This document shows positions 28,632 to 37,392 of a stretch of 43,491 nucleotides of DNA, piece by piece. Source of the DNA: an uncultured Pseudomonadota bacterium (GTDB lineage Bacteria > Desulfobacterota > Binatia > Binatales > Binataceae); assembly GCA_937889395.1 (NCBI GenBank), contig CALAOW010000070.1, positions 1 to 43,491 of the forward strand, written 5' to 3'. Position 1 is the stretch's first letter. Every line of letters starts with the position of its first letter. The position numbers and the translations under genes are program-made. Under the pieces are notes generated by a model. That model was not told the DNA's origin. It was given only the letters and a program-made list of their open reading frames with translations, and did no database searches.

Positions 28632-31013
28632 TCAATTCGCCTGGGCGGTCCAGGTGCCGCGCTCTCCCGACGGCGTCGATTCGAAAGTGCCGCTGATCTG
28701 ATCGCTGCGGCGCGCGCCTTCGAAGTAATACGTCTCGGTGCCGTATGGGACCTGGAACTGCAGATGGTTGCCGCGGACGAATCCTTCGATCGGCGTCATT
28801 CCATAGCCTGACTGATGGATCACGAGCTCGCCGTGCAGGAAGCCGTTGGGCTGCGGACGCAGTCTAAGCTCCATCCCGGGATTGCCGCCGCTGCGAAGAC
28901 CGCTGATAGTGCCGGTGGCGACCGTCGGCCCGAGCATGCTGCCCGACGGCATCGAGCTGCCACCGATCGAGCTGCCGATCGCGCCGCTGCCGCCTGGATA
29001 GGTCGCGTATGGTCCGCCGGCGTCGGCGAGCACTTCGAATCTCTTCGCATCGAAAAATTGGCCGTTCAAATAAAAATTAACCGTGTAGGTGCCCGGCAGA
29101 AACGCGCCGCCGTGCGAGTTGCCGACGCGTCCGCTGAACGTCACCGTCTTCATACTGGGCGAGACGGGCTGATAATCGTTGACCGCGCCCAGCGTGCGAC
29201 CGTCCGGGCCGATATACGCCGCATCGACGCGGTACTGGCCGGGCTCGAGCTTGTAGAGCCGGTTCTCGAAGCTGACCTCCCAGCCGACGAACAACACCTT
29301 CGATACCGCGAAAGAGCTGGTCGCTCGCGAGAGCGCGGTCCCGGTCTTGGTCGTGTTGAGAAAGCTGATGCTGCGAAGCTGCAAGGGCTTGGCGCGGCGC
29401 TCATCGATCATCGCGAGCTTGCGCGCTTCTTCGTCGCGCTTGCGCTGCTCCGCCTTTGCCGCCGCCGCAGCCGCCGCCTCGCTCGCCGCCGCCGCGTTCC
29501 TTGCGCTCACGTCCTGGTTAACGATGAAGCCTTCCTGCGCGAGCATCTTGTCGTCCGAGTAGAGCGCCACCTTGTACGTGCCGGCGGGCTTGTCGGTCAT
29601 CGTCGGCATCAACGCCACGCCGCTGAAGTCGGCGGTCTTCTGCGCCGGCCCGACAAAAATATTCGTGTTGCTGGACGCGATCTGAAGTCCGTTGGGATCG
29701 TAAAAGCGCGCCTCGACCTTTTCGTCACGCCCTTCCAGTCCCGCGAGCAGGTTCTTGAAGGTTGCGGTCCACTTCAGGTAGCGCGCGTTGGTCAGATCGG
29801 TATCGTTGAACTTCGCCTGCGGCGGCGCCAGCGCAGTGCCCTCGCGCGTCGAGAGCGCCAGCGTCATCTGCGAGAATTCGAGCGGATGCTCGCGGGCCTT
29901 GGCCAGCAGCTCCTCATGCTTCCACGGCAGTCCGTCGAACAGCGGCTTGAGTCCGAGCCGCAGCTGTAGTTCCGGGCTTGAATATATGTACGTCCCGCCG
30001 AACGCCGCTCCCGCCAGCACCATCAGGAAAATCGCAAGACTGATCGAACGGCTCAGCCGGCTGCGCGGCTTGCGATAAACAACCGGCTCGTCCTCGAACT
30101 CGAGTTGCTCCTGGTACTGCGACAGCCCGCCGGTTCCGCCCGTCGAGCTCACACTCCCGCCCTCGTGCGCGAGGCCGCGCCCGTAGAGCATCATGTCGCG
30201 GAATTCCTGGACGCGCCCGGGCCGCCCGTTTACTTCGTATGCAAGCGCCGCGTCGACGGCGCCCGCCAGGTTGCTCGACACGGCCGGGCGCAGCTCGTGA
30301 ATCGGCGGGAAACTGAAGGGCGGAAACTTTTCAGGATCGCGGCCGGTCAGCACGTAATGCAACGTCGCGCCCAGCGAGTAGATGTCGCTGCGCGGATCGA
30401 CCAGGCCCTGGTACTGCTCCGGCGGTGCGAAGCCAAGCGTGCCGATCATCGTGCCCTTGCGCGCAGCCTTGAACAGCCGCGCGATTCCAAAGTCCACCAA
30501 CACGACCCGCCCGTTCGGATTGAGCATCACGTTGGACGGCTTCATGTCGCGGTAGACTATCGGCGGCTCCAGCCCGTGCAGATACGCGAGCACGTCGCAC
30601 AACTGGCGCGCGATATCGATCACCAGCCCCTCGGGCAGCGGCTCGCCGCGTGCGGCGAGTTCCTCCTCGAGGTTGCGTCCCTCGACGTACTCCATCACCA
30701 GGTAATGGCGGTTGGCGAGTTCGAAGCGGTCGGTGATCGCGGGAATCGCCTGATGCTTCAGTTGCGCGAGCGTGTCGGCCTCGCGCGCGAAATATTCGTT
30801 GGCCTCGATCCGCTGCGCCGGATCGATAAAGTGATCGACCATCTCTTTGATCGCGCACGGGCGATTGGCCAGGCGCTGGTCGCGCGCCAGATAGACCATC
30901 CCCATCCCGCCGCCGCCGAGCAGCCGCTCGATTGCGTAGCGGCCCTGCAGCACGGTGCCGGGCTCGAGCGGTCCGGTATTCGGCTGCGATGAATCTTTTG
31001 GCGAGGTGGACAT
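28632..31013 (-). CDS. Membrane-anchored Ser/Thr protein kinase with extracytoplasmic sensor-like region
   Basis: LLGGGGMGMVYLARD, AIKEMV, IVYRDMKPSNVML, LVDFGIARLF, GTLGFAPPEQY; single TM (SISLAIFLMVLAGAAFGGTYIY); about 450-aa C-terminal region with two similar Ig-like segments. Confidence 0.92.
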   Translation of the reverse strand: MSTSPKDSSQPNTGPLEPGTVLQGRYAIERLLGGGGMGMVYLARDQRLANRPCAIKEMVDHFIDPAQRIEANEYFAREADTLAQLKHQAIPAITDRFELANRHYLVMEYVEGRNLEEELAARGEPLPEGLVIDIARQLCDVLAYLHGLEPPIVYRDMKPSNVMLNPNGRVVLVDFGIARLFKAARKGTMIGTLGFAPPEQYQGLVDPRSDIYSLGATLHYVLTGRDPEKFPPFSFPPIHELRPAVSSNLAGAVDAALAYEVNGRPGRVQEFRDMMLYGRGLAHEGGSVSSTGGTGGLSQYQEQLEFEDEPVVYRKPRSRLSRSISLAIFLMVLAGAAFGGTYIYSSPELQLRLGLKPLFDGLPWKHEELLAKAREHPLEFSQMTLALSTREGTALAPPQAKFNDTDLTNARYLKWTATFKNLLAGLEGRDEKVEARFYDPNGLQIASSNTNIFVGPAQKTADFSGVALMPTMTDKPAGTYKVALYSDDKMLAQEGFIVNQDVSARNAAAASEAAAAAAAKAEQRKRDEEARKLAMIDERRAKPLQLRSISFLNTTKTGTALSRATSSFAVSKVLFVGWEVSFENRLYKLEPGQYRVDAAYIGPDGRTLGAVNDYQPVSPSMKTVTFSGRVGNSHGGAFLPGTYTVNFYLNGQFFDAKRFEVLADAGGPYATYPGGSGAIGSSIGGSSMPSGSMLGPTVATGTISGLRSGGNPGMELRLRPQPNGFLHGELVIHQSGYGMTPIEGFVRGNHLQFQVPYGTETYYFEGARRSDQISGTFESTPSGERGTWTAQAN

Positions 31014-31040
31014 CGTTAATCGCCGGCGCGTGGTTCGCGC

Positions 31041-33095
31041 CTAGCTTGCATAGACTACGATCATGGAAATGTTGTCGGTACCGCCGCCGGCGTTGGCCGC
31101 GACGATCAATTCGCGCGCCGCGTCGAAGGGATCGGGGTTACGCTCCAGAATGTCGTGGATCTGACGGTCATCGACGTGCGCCGTCAACCCGTCGCTGCAG
31201 AGCATCAGCTTGTCCCCGCGTTTGAGCTTGAGCGAGACCGCCTCCGCCCCCGCCGGTCCGCTCTGGCGCGCACCGAGCGAGCGCGTGATCACATTTTTGT
31301 GCTCGTGCGTGTGCGCTTCCTCGGCAGTTATCTGCCCGATTTCGACCAGCCGCTGCACCAGTGAGTGGTCCTTTGTGACCTGGCGAAGCGTCGCGCCTTC
31401 CATCAGATATCCGCGGCTGTCTCCGACCCAGGCCACGGCCGCATCCGGTGGCGCGACCAGCGCGCATACGCCCGTGGAACCCATTCCGCGAGACTCCGGA
31501 TGGCTCGCCACGTATTCGATAATCCTGGAATTTGCTTCTTCGAGCGCGGCTGTCAGCAGTTCCGCGCCGTTGGTAACATCTCCACGCGCGCCCTCGAGCC
31601 GCGTTTCAATGTAACTCCGGATCGTTTGTACGGCAATTGCAGAAGCGACTTCGCCCGCCTCCGCGCCGCCCATCCCGTCGGCAACGACGTACAAATGGCT
31701 CTGCGCCGGATCGATCATCGACTCGCGCGTGTACTCGACCGCCAGCACCGAGTCTTCGTTATGCTCGCGCACGCGGCCTACGTCGGTCATCGCGGCCGCG
31801 CGCAGCCGGATCGCGCCGCCCAGCGCGATCAGCTCGGCCTTGAACTCGTCGATGGTCGGCCAGCGGTCGGCGGGGCTGAAAGCGATCGCACGGCGGATCG
31901 CATTCTCCAGCCGCGGTGTAACGACATGCGGCGGATAGAACTGAACCGGGCCCGCCTCTTCGCGCCAGCTCTCGCTCGGAATCCTTGCGCCCGTGAGGCA
32001 CGTGTAGAGGATCGCGCCGGCGGAAAAAATATCCGCGCGCTTGTCCACCTTTTTGCCGCGATAAATCTCCGGCGCCGTGTAGCCGTCGTTGAAAATCGGC
32101 TCGCCCTGAAGCTCATTGTCGTTGCTGACGTAGTCCAGGCCCGTGAGCTTGAGCCGGCCGTCGGGGGCAACGGAAACCGATTCGGGGCAGATGTCGTTCA
32201 GCCGCAGCGCCCGGCGATGCGCAAACGAAATCGCCTGGCAGATCTGAACGGCTGCCGCGATCGCTTCCGTCTCGGTCATTTTCCCGGATCCGCGACGAAG
32301 TCCCTCGAGTTCCTCGTCGGCGTAAACCAGGTACACGCGCCCGTTTTCAGCGAATCCTCCGGTCGCGCGCTGAAAGGCGGGATGGTTGATCGTCTGTGAC
32401 AGGGCGAGCACGCGCCCGAAGACTTCACCGAGATCTTCGCCGCCCGGCGCCGCCGCATCCTCGTGCGCCCCGTCGTCGGTCTCGGGATTGGCCTGAGTTT
32501 CGGCCACGACCGCTGCTTCCACCGCTTCGCTGGATTCATCCGGAGATGCGTTCTCCGCAACCTCGGCCATCACGGCAGGATTAGCTTCAGCCTCGACCGC
32601 CGACTGGACGCCTTCCCCCGATGCGTTCGCGCTCGCCGACCCGCCCACCTGCGAACTCGAGGCGTGCAGCTGCGGCGCCGCCGCGGTCCCGTTGGTCTGC
32701 GCAACCGCCGGCCTGAGTTCCGCGGTCTTGGCACTCGGGCTGTTGGGATCCTCGGGACGCGGCGCGGGCGGCGCGGGCGCCGCCGGATGCGGCGCTTCAT
32801 CGACCATTTCTGCCAATTCTGCCGACGGTTGCGGGCCGAGGCGCTCACGCAATGCGATCGATTCCGTTTTGCCGTCTCGGATGCGGTTTGCGCGATAGTG
32901 ATTTTCGATCGACGTCTGACCCGTCAGCGCAACTATCTCGATCCCGCCCTTCAAAGACGTTCCCGCCGTCAGCGGCGTCGGCCGCGTCGGCGACTGCGAT
33001 GCGGATGCGGCCGCCTTGGACAGCCCCTGGCCGCATCGATTGCAGAACTTGGCGTCGTCCGATGCCTCTTGGCCGCATTCAGGACAGGTGATCAT
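31041..33095 (-). CDS. Zinc-ribbon / degenerate kinase (pseudokinase) / PP2C phosphatase fusion
   Basis: MITCPECGQEASDDAKFCNRCGQG; kinase-like segment LNDICPESVSVAPDGRLKLTGLDYV...GYTAPEIYRGKKVDKRADIFSAGAILYTCLTG; PP2C motifs TDVGRVREHNEDS, VADGMGGAEAGEVAS, VAWVGDSRGYLM, LCSDGLTAHV, GGTDNISMIVV. Confidence 0.9.
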   Translation of the reverse strand: MITCPECGQEASDDAKFCNRCGQGLSKAAASASQSPTRPTPLTAGTSLKGGIEIVALTGQTSIENHYRANRIRDGKTESIALRERLGPQPSAELAEMVDEAPHPAAPAPPAPRPEDPNSPSAKTAELRPAVAQTNGTAAAPQLHASSSQVGGSASANASGEGVQSAVEAEANPAVMAEVAENASPDESSEAVEAAVVAETQANPETDDGAHEDAAAPGGEDLGEVFGRVLALSQTINHPAFQRATGGFAENGRVYLVYADEELEGLRRGSGKMTETEAIAAAVQICQAISFAHRRALRLNDICPESVSVAPDGRLKLTGLDYVSNDNELQGEPIFNDGYTAPEIYRGKKVDKRADIFSAGAILYTCLTGARIPSESWREEAGPVQFYPPHVVTPRLENAIRRAIAFSPADRWPTIDEFKAELIALGGAIRLRAAAMTDVGRVREHNEDSVLAVEYTRESMIDPAQSHLYVVADGMGGAEAGEVASAIAVQTIRSYIETRLEGARGDVTNGAELLTAALEEANSRIIEYVASHPESRGMGSTGVCALVAPPDAAVAWVGDSRGYLMEGATLRQVTKDHSLVQRLVEIGQITAEEAHTHEHKNVITRSLGARQSGPAGAEAVSLKLKRGDKLMLCSDGLTAHVDDRQIHDILERNPDPFDAARELIVAANAGGGTDNISMIVVYAS

Positions 33096-34825
33096 GAGCC
33101 TCTCCGAAACTGCAATATAGCACCACCAAGCACCACCTGGTCGCGATCTTTTAACTTGTAGAGCTGGTCACGCCCCAACTTGCCGCGCCCCGCGATGTAG
33201 GTGCCGTTAAGGCTGCCGAGATCGCGGATGAAGTAGTCTGCGCCGCGCAGGACTATCTCGGCATGGCGCCGCGAGACGCGATCCCTGCCGTGCGCGAGCT
33301 TCTTCAGATCGATGTCGAGCTTGTCGGCGGCGTCCTGCGACCGCCCAATCAAAGTGCGCATCCCGAAAATGCCGAATTCGATTTCATCGCCGCGCGAGAC
33401 GAGCTTCGCCGGCGCGGCGGATACATCGGCGCCGTTGGCATTATGCTCTCCGAACAATCCGCCGGAACCCGGGCCGGTCGAAATTGGCGGCGAATAATTG
33501 CGCGACGAAGACGCGCGCGACCCGGTCCGCGATTTCGTGTCAGCCGGCTCCGATTCGCCCGTCGCGCCTGCCCGCGACGGGTACGACGACGCAACCGCAG
33601 GCGGGTTCAATTCCCTGGTCTTGGCCGTCGATGACGGGCTCGGCGCAGCACTCGGCGCAATCGCGGACCGTCGCGCCTTGAGCCGCCGCTCGATCAGGCT
33701 GCGCGCCTTGCCGGTGAGTTCGATCGCTTTTTTGATCTGTGGCGCGACGATCTTTGCCGCGGCGCCAGTGGCAATCCCGCCGCTCCTGATTTTTTCCGCG
33801 ACCGGCTCGTTCAGCACGATCGTCGGCATCGTGGACGCCGGCGCACCGGAACGTGGTCCGGAAGATCGCCACGGGGTCGCGCGCGACGCCGGCGCATTCG
33901 AATTCGAATTGTTCAGCACGACGGTTGATAGCTGGGAACTCCGGCTCAGCGCGCCCGCGCCGGTGGCGACCGCCAGTCCCCCGCTCGCATCCAATCGCCC
34001 CGACCTGCTCTCGGGTGGCGGCTCGGGCAGCGCACGCCGCATCTCCTTTGCCGACGCGTGCCGCTTGGTCAGGCCCTGATCGAGCGCACGCATCACGGCG
34101 TCCGCGGTCCTGACCGAAACTTCCGGCGCGAGTGAACGCAGGGGAGGAAAGCTGAACGGCGGCTCGAGCTGCGGATCGCGGCCGGTCAACAGATGATGCA
34201 TCGTGGCGGCCAGCGAGTAGAGGTCCGAGCGCGGCTCGACCTTGCCCATGTACTGCTCGGGCGGCGCGTAGCCTATCGAGCCGATTTGCGTGCCGCGTCC
34301 GCCGGGTGGCAGGAAGCGCGCGATTCCGAAATCGATCAGCATCGCGCGGCCGTCCTTGTCGATCATGATATTGCCCGGCTTCAGGTCGCGATAAATTATC
34401 GGCGGTTTCTGCGAGTGCAGAAACTCGAGCACGTCGAGCATCTGCCGCGCCCACCGCAGCACCTTGTCCTCGGCGACTTTGCCCTTGGGGCCCAGCTTGT
34501 CGAGCACGTGCTGCAAATCGCCGCCGGCGACAAATTCCATCACCAGGTAATGGCGCGAATTCTCGGCGAAGTGATCGATCAGCGTGGGAATCCCCGGATG
34601 CGACAGGCGCGCGAGCACGTTGGCCTCGCGCGTGAAGTCCTCGATCGCTTTTTTCTCCCGGATTCCGTCGCCGACGACCATCTCCTTGACCGCGACCGGC
34701 CGGTTCGCCAGGCGCGTGTCGTTGGACAGGTACACGCGTCCCATCCCGCCGACGCCGAGCACCTTCTTGACGCGATAACGACCGTCGAGAAGATGGCCCT
34801 CGGGGAGTGCCTCACCCGCATTCAT
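33092..34825 (-). CDS. Ser/Thr protein kinase with C-terminal FHA domain
   Basis: VLGVGGMGRVYLSNDTRLANRPVAVKEMV, IIYRDLKPGNIMI, LIDFGIARFL, GSIGYAPPEQY; C-terminal RTLIGRSQDAADKLDIDLKKLAHGRDRVSRRHAEIVLRGADYFIRDLGSLNGTYI. Confidence 0.93.
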   Translation of the reverse strand: MNAGEALPEGHLLDGRYRVKKVLGVGGMGRVYLSNDTRLANRPVAVKEMVVGDGIREKKAIEDFTREANVLARLSHPGIPTLIDHFAENSRHYLVMEFVAGGDLQHVLDKLGPKGKVAEDKVLRWARQMLDVLEFLHSQKPPIIYRDLKPGNIMIDKDGRAMLIDFGIARFLPPGGRGTQIGSIGYAPPEQYMGKVEPRSDLYSLAATMHHLLTGRDPQLEPPFSFPPLRSLAPEVSVRTADAVMRALDQGLTKRHASAKEMRRALPEPPPESRSGRLDASGGLAVATGAGALSRSSQLSTVVLNNSNSNAPASRATPWRSSGPRSGAPASTMPTIVLNEPVAEKIRSGGIATGAAAKIVAPQIKKAIELTGKARSLIERRLKARRSAIAPSAAPSPSSTAKTRELNPPAVASSYPSRAGATGESEPADTKSRTGSRASSSRNYSPPISTGPGSGGLFGEHNANGADVSAAPAKLVSRGDEIEFGIFGMRTLIGRSQDAADKLDIDLKKLAHGRDRVSRRHAEIVLRGADYFIRDLGSLNGTYIAGRGKLGRDQLYKLKDRDQVVLGGAILQFRRGS

Positions 34826-34897
34826 GGCGATTGTCTATGACCCTCCTCAACTTCCGCGCACGCGGCGTACGTCCGGGCGCGACTGGAGGGATGGTGG

Positions 34898-35578
34898 TCA
34901 AGATATCGTTTCAACCACCAGCTTGAGGAACGTTTTCCCGATGATCACCTCGTCGCCAGACTTGATCTCGGCGGGACTGCCCGGTGCGAGACGCGGCTGA
35001 CGATTGACGTAGGTGCCGTTGAGACTGCCGATGTCCTCGATCGTGATCTTGCCAGCGTCGATTCGAATCAACGCGTGCTTGCGCGAGATCTTGGCTTCGG
35101 GATCGTCGGCGTCGAGATCCACTTCCGGAAACGATCCCGTCTCGGGATCCCATCTGCCGACCAGGTTGTTGCCCTCTTCGAGCGGGAATTCCTGGCCCTT
35201 GCGTCCACCGCGAACGACAGACAGCTTCGCCTTGAACGGCGCGCCTGCGGCAGCCGCGGTTGGAGCTGACGGCGCGCTCTCGGGCGCGGCCTCCGGCTTG
35301 ATCTCACCGGTGGGCGCTTCCGACTTGGGCGCTTCGGCAGTCGGCGTTTCACCGTCAGGCTTCGCATCAGCCGCCGCCGCAGGGATCTCCGCCGGAACAC
35401 TGCTGACAGAAGTTGGTGCGATACCCGCGGAGTCGCCGCCAGCTTTAACTTCGCCGGCTGGTTTGGATTCTGCGGCAGGAGCCGGCGCGGCGGCGCCGAC
35501 GGCGAGCTTCGCGCCGCATCCGTCGCAGTAATCGAGTCCGTCCATGTTTTCGTAGCCGCATTCGCCGCATTTGATCAT
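34898..35578 (-). CDS. Zinc-ribbon plus FHA domain protein
   Basis: MIKCGECGYENMDGLDYCDGCGAKL, Ala/Pro/Glu linker, NLVGRWDPETGSFPEVDLDADDPEAKISRKHALIRIDAGKITIEDIGSLNGTYVN. Confidence 0.92.
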   Translation of the reverse strand: MIKCGECGYENMDGLDYCDGCGAKLAVGAAAPAPAAESKPAGEVKAGGDSAGIAPTSVSSVPAEIPAAAADAKPDGETPTAEAPKSEAPTGEIKPEAAPESAPSAPTAAAAGAPFKAKLSVVRGGRKGQEFPLEEGNNLVGRWDPETGSFPEVDLDADDPEAKISRKHALIRIDAGKITIEDIGSLNGTYVNRQPRLAPGSPAEIKSGDEVIIGKTFLKLVVETIS

Positions 35579-35649
35579 AGTCTAAGCCCTCGCAGGTGAG
35601 TTCGAAGTATCGGTCCCGTGCCGTTCACCAAATTTCACTTTTCGATACA

Positions 35650-36945
35650 CTAATCGGACTTCTGGAAATCCTTCAACGCTTCCGGATCGAGCATCTGGGT
35701 CTTGCGCACCACCGCCTGCGCTTGCAGGAGGGTGGTCTTGGCCGCCTTGGTCTGCAGCGTCTGGGTCTTCTTGATCTGATCGAGCAGGCCCGCGAGCGCC
35801 TGCGTCGCCTTGACGTTGCCCAACCGCTGCGTGCCTTGCAGCGCGTTGCCGAGCAGGCGAGTCGCGCGATCGACGTTGCCCGCCTTGAGTTCCTCTTCAG
35901 CCTTGGCCTGCAGCTTGGCAATCGAGACCTGGTCCACCAGGTTCATCACGCGGCCGTTGCGCTTGCTGGTCAGCGTGCGATCGAGCGTGTAATCGACGGT
36001 GAGATCGCAGGCGACGGTGGATTCGGCGCCGCCCGGCACTTCGTAATGGAACGTACTCTGCAAAATTCTGACCTGCCCCGGCTTGCGCGGCGGCAGCACC
36101 AGCGTCAGCAGCACGGAACCGGGCACGCCGGCCTGCAAGTCGCCTATCTCGTAGCCGATTTTGCGATCCTCGCCGACCAGCGGCGTGCCGAGCATGTAAA
36201 TCTCCGGCGATGCGCGAAATGCCTCGCGCACCTGCACGCCCTGCGACAGCGTCACCTCGATTCGCCCGTTGCGCAGGCTCACCGAGCGCAGTCCCTGCAG
36301 CTCGTCTTCGAAAATATTGGGAATCTCGGCCGGGTCGCCGATGAAATGATATTTGCCGTTGGAGTCCTGCGACACGCGCTGCAGGAGTTTCTCGTTGAAC
36401 TCGACACCCACGCCCATCGTCGAGAACGAAATCTGCTCGCGGTTTTTCTCGACCAGATCGATGCACGCGGTCTCTTCGTAGGTCTGGCCGTCGGTGAGCA
36501 CCAGCACGCGATTGAGGCGATCGGGGCTGAGATTTTTCTTGACCTCGTCGATCGCCGCGCGCATCCCGAGCGCCATCTGCGTGCCGCCGCCGATTTCGAG
36601 CAGGTCGATATCGTCGATCGCGCGTTTGATTGCGCTCTTGTCCCGCGCCGCCTCGGGCGTGATTATCACCTTCGCCTTGTCGGCGAACGCGACTATCGAG
36701 ACCTTGTCGTCGGCGCTCAGGTTGTCGGCCAGGAACTTGACTGCCTCGACGACGAATTCCAGCCGCCGCTCGTCGTACATCGAGCCCGAGCGATCTATTA
36801 CCACGCCAAGGTTGAGCGGTACCCGCCCGCCGCCGCCCGCGCCGCGGGCGACAGCCTCGAGCAGCACGTAGAGAACGAAGTTTTCCGCGCTGGACAGAAC
36901 ATGTTCGCTGCTCGCCAGCGCCTCGAAGCTAAGCGGATCGGCCAT
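35650..36945 (-). CDS. von Willebrand factor A domain protein
   Basis: MIDAS motif LGVVIDRSGSM, VLVLTDGQT; C-terminal helical Thr-rich tail KKTQTLQTKAAKTTLLQAQAVVRKTQMLDPEALKDFQ. Confidence 0.92.
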   Translation of the reverse strand: MADPLSFEALASSEHVLSSAENFVLYVLLEAVARGAGGGGRVPLNLGVVIDRSGSMYDERRLEFVVEAVKFLADNLSADDKVSIVAFADKAKVIITPEAARDKSAIKRAIDDIDLLEIGGGTQMALGMRAAIDEVKKNLSPDRLNRVLVLTDGQTYEETACIDLVEKNREQISFSTMGVGVEFNEKLLQRVSQDSNGKYHFIGDPAEIPNIFEDELQGLRSVSLRNGRIEVTLSQGVQVREAFRASPEIYMLGTPLVGEDRKIGYEIGDLQAGVPGSVLLTLVLPPRKPGQVRILQSTFHYEVPGGAESTVACDLTVDYTLDRTLTSKRNGRVMNLVDQVSIAKLQAKAEEELKAGNVDRATRLLGNALQGTQRLGNVKATQALAGLLDQIKKTQTLQTKAAKTTLLQAQAVVRKTQMLDPEALKDFQKSD

Positions 36946-37128
36946 TCGTCAATCTCCCGAAACTAATTGTAGATTCAAGCTGCGAGCCTTGGCAACCGAC
37001 CTATTAGAATACGAACCGGCTGCGGATAAACCAACCCCCTCGGCAGCGATACCGTAATTGTTAGGACGTTGCCCGGTTAATCCCGATACAACGTTTGCCT
37101 ATTGCGCCATCGAGAGAACTTAATTGTA

Positions 37129-37153
37129 TGCGGAACCCACCCCGGGTTCCGCA
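37129..37153. repeat. Perfect 10-bp inverted repeat TGCGGAACCC-ACCCC-GGGTTCCGCA
   Basis: Direct sequence inspection; intergenic, between divergently oriented vWA and thiolase genes. Confidence 0.85.
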
Positions 37154-37162
37154 CCTCCTCGG

Positions 37163-37182
37163 GCAGGGGCTGCGGCCCCTGC
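37163..37182. repeat. Intergenic hairpin repeat GCAGGGGC-TGCG-GCCCCTGC (inverted copy of the GGGTGCAGGGGC family)
   Basis: 8-bp perfect stem; followed by ACCC. Confidence 0.75.
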
Positions 37183-37333
37183 ACCCGCAGTGAGAAGACG
37201 CGAAAATCTGCGCAGCGCATCTTTTCGCGACTACACGATGGCACGGTGACCCCTGGCCGTGGCGACGGCAGCGCAGTATCAAGCCGTTGGCAGGGGCCGC
37301 GCGCGACAACGGAGCGTGGCCTTAATACCGGGT

Positions 37334-37350
37334 GCAGGGCTCAGCCCTGC
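37334..37350. repeat. Intergenic hairpin repeat GCAGGGC-TCA-GCCCTGC
   Basis: 7-bp perfect stem preceded by CCGGGT. Confidence 0.75.
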
Positions 37351-37392
37351 CGCTGGATGCCCTCCTCGAAAAGGCGTAAGAGACTAGGCGCT

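Noticed and set aside
31365-32399. 344-aa plus-strand ORF and similar long ORFs opposite the kinases (30105..30992, 28815..29969)
   Set aside because: Antisense to well-supported PP2C and kinase domains; no recognisable motifs.
35596-36966. 456-aa plus-strand ORF
   Set aside because: Antisense to the vWA gene, which has a clear MIDAS motif; shadow ORF typical of high GC.
36966-37392. Possible CRISPR array
   Set aside because: The repeats are different short palindromes with irregular spacing, no constant direct repeat/spacer pattern and no cas genes.
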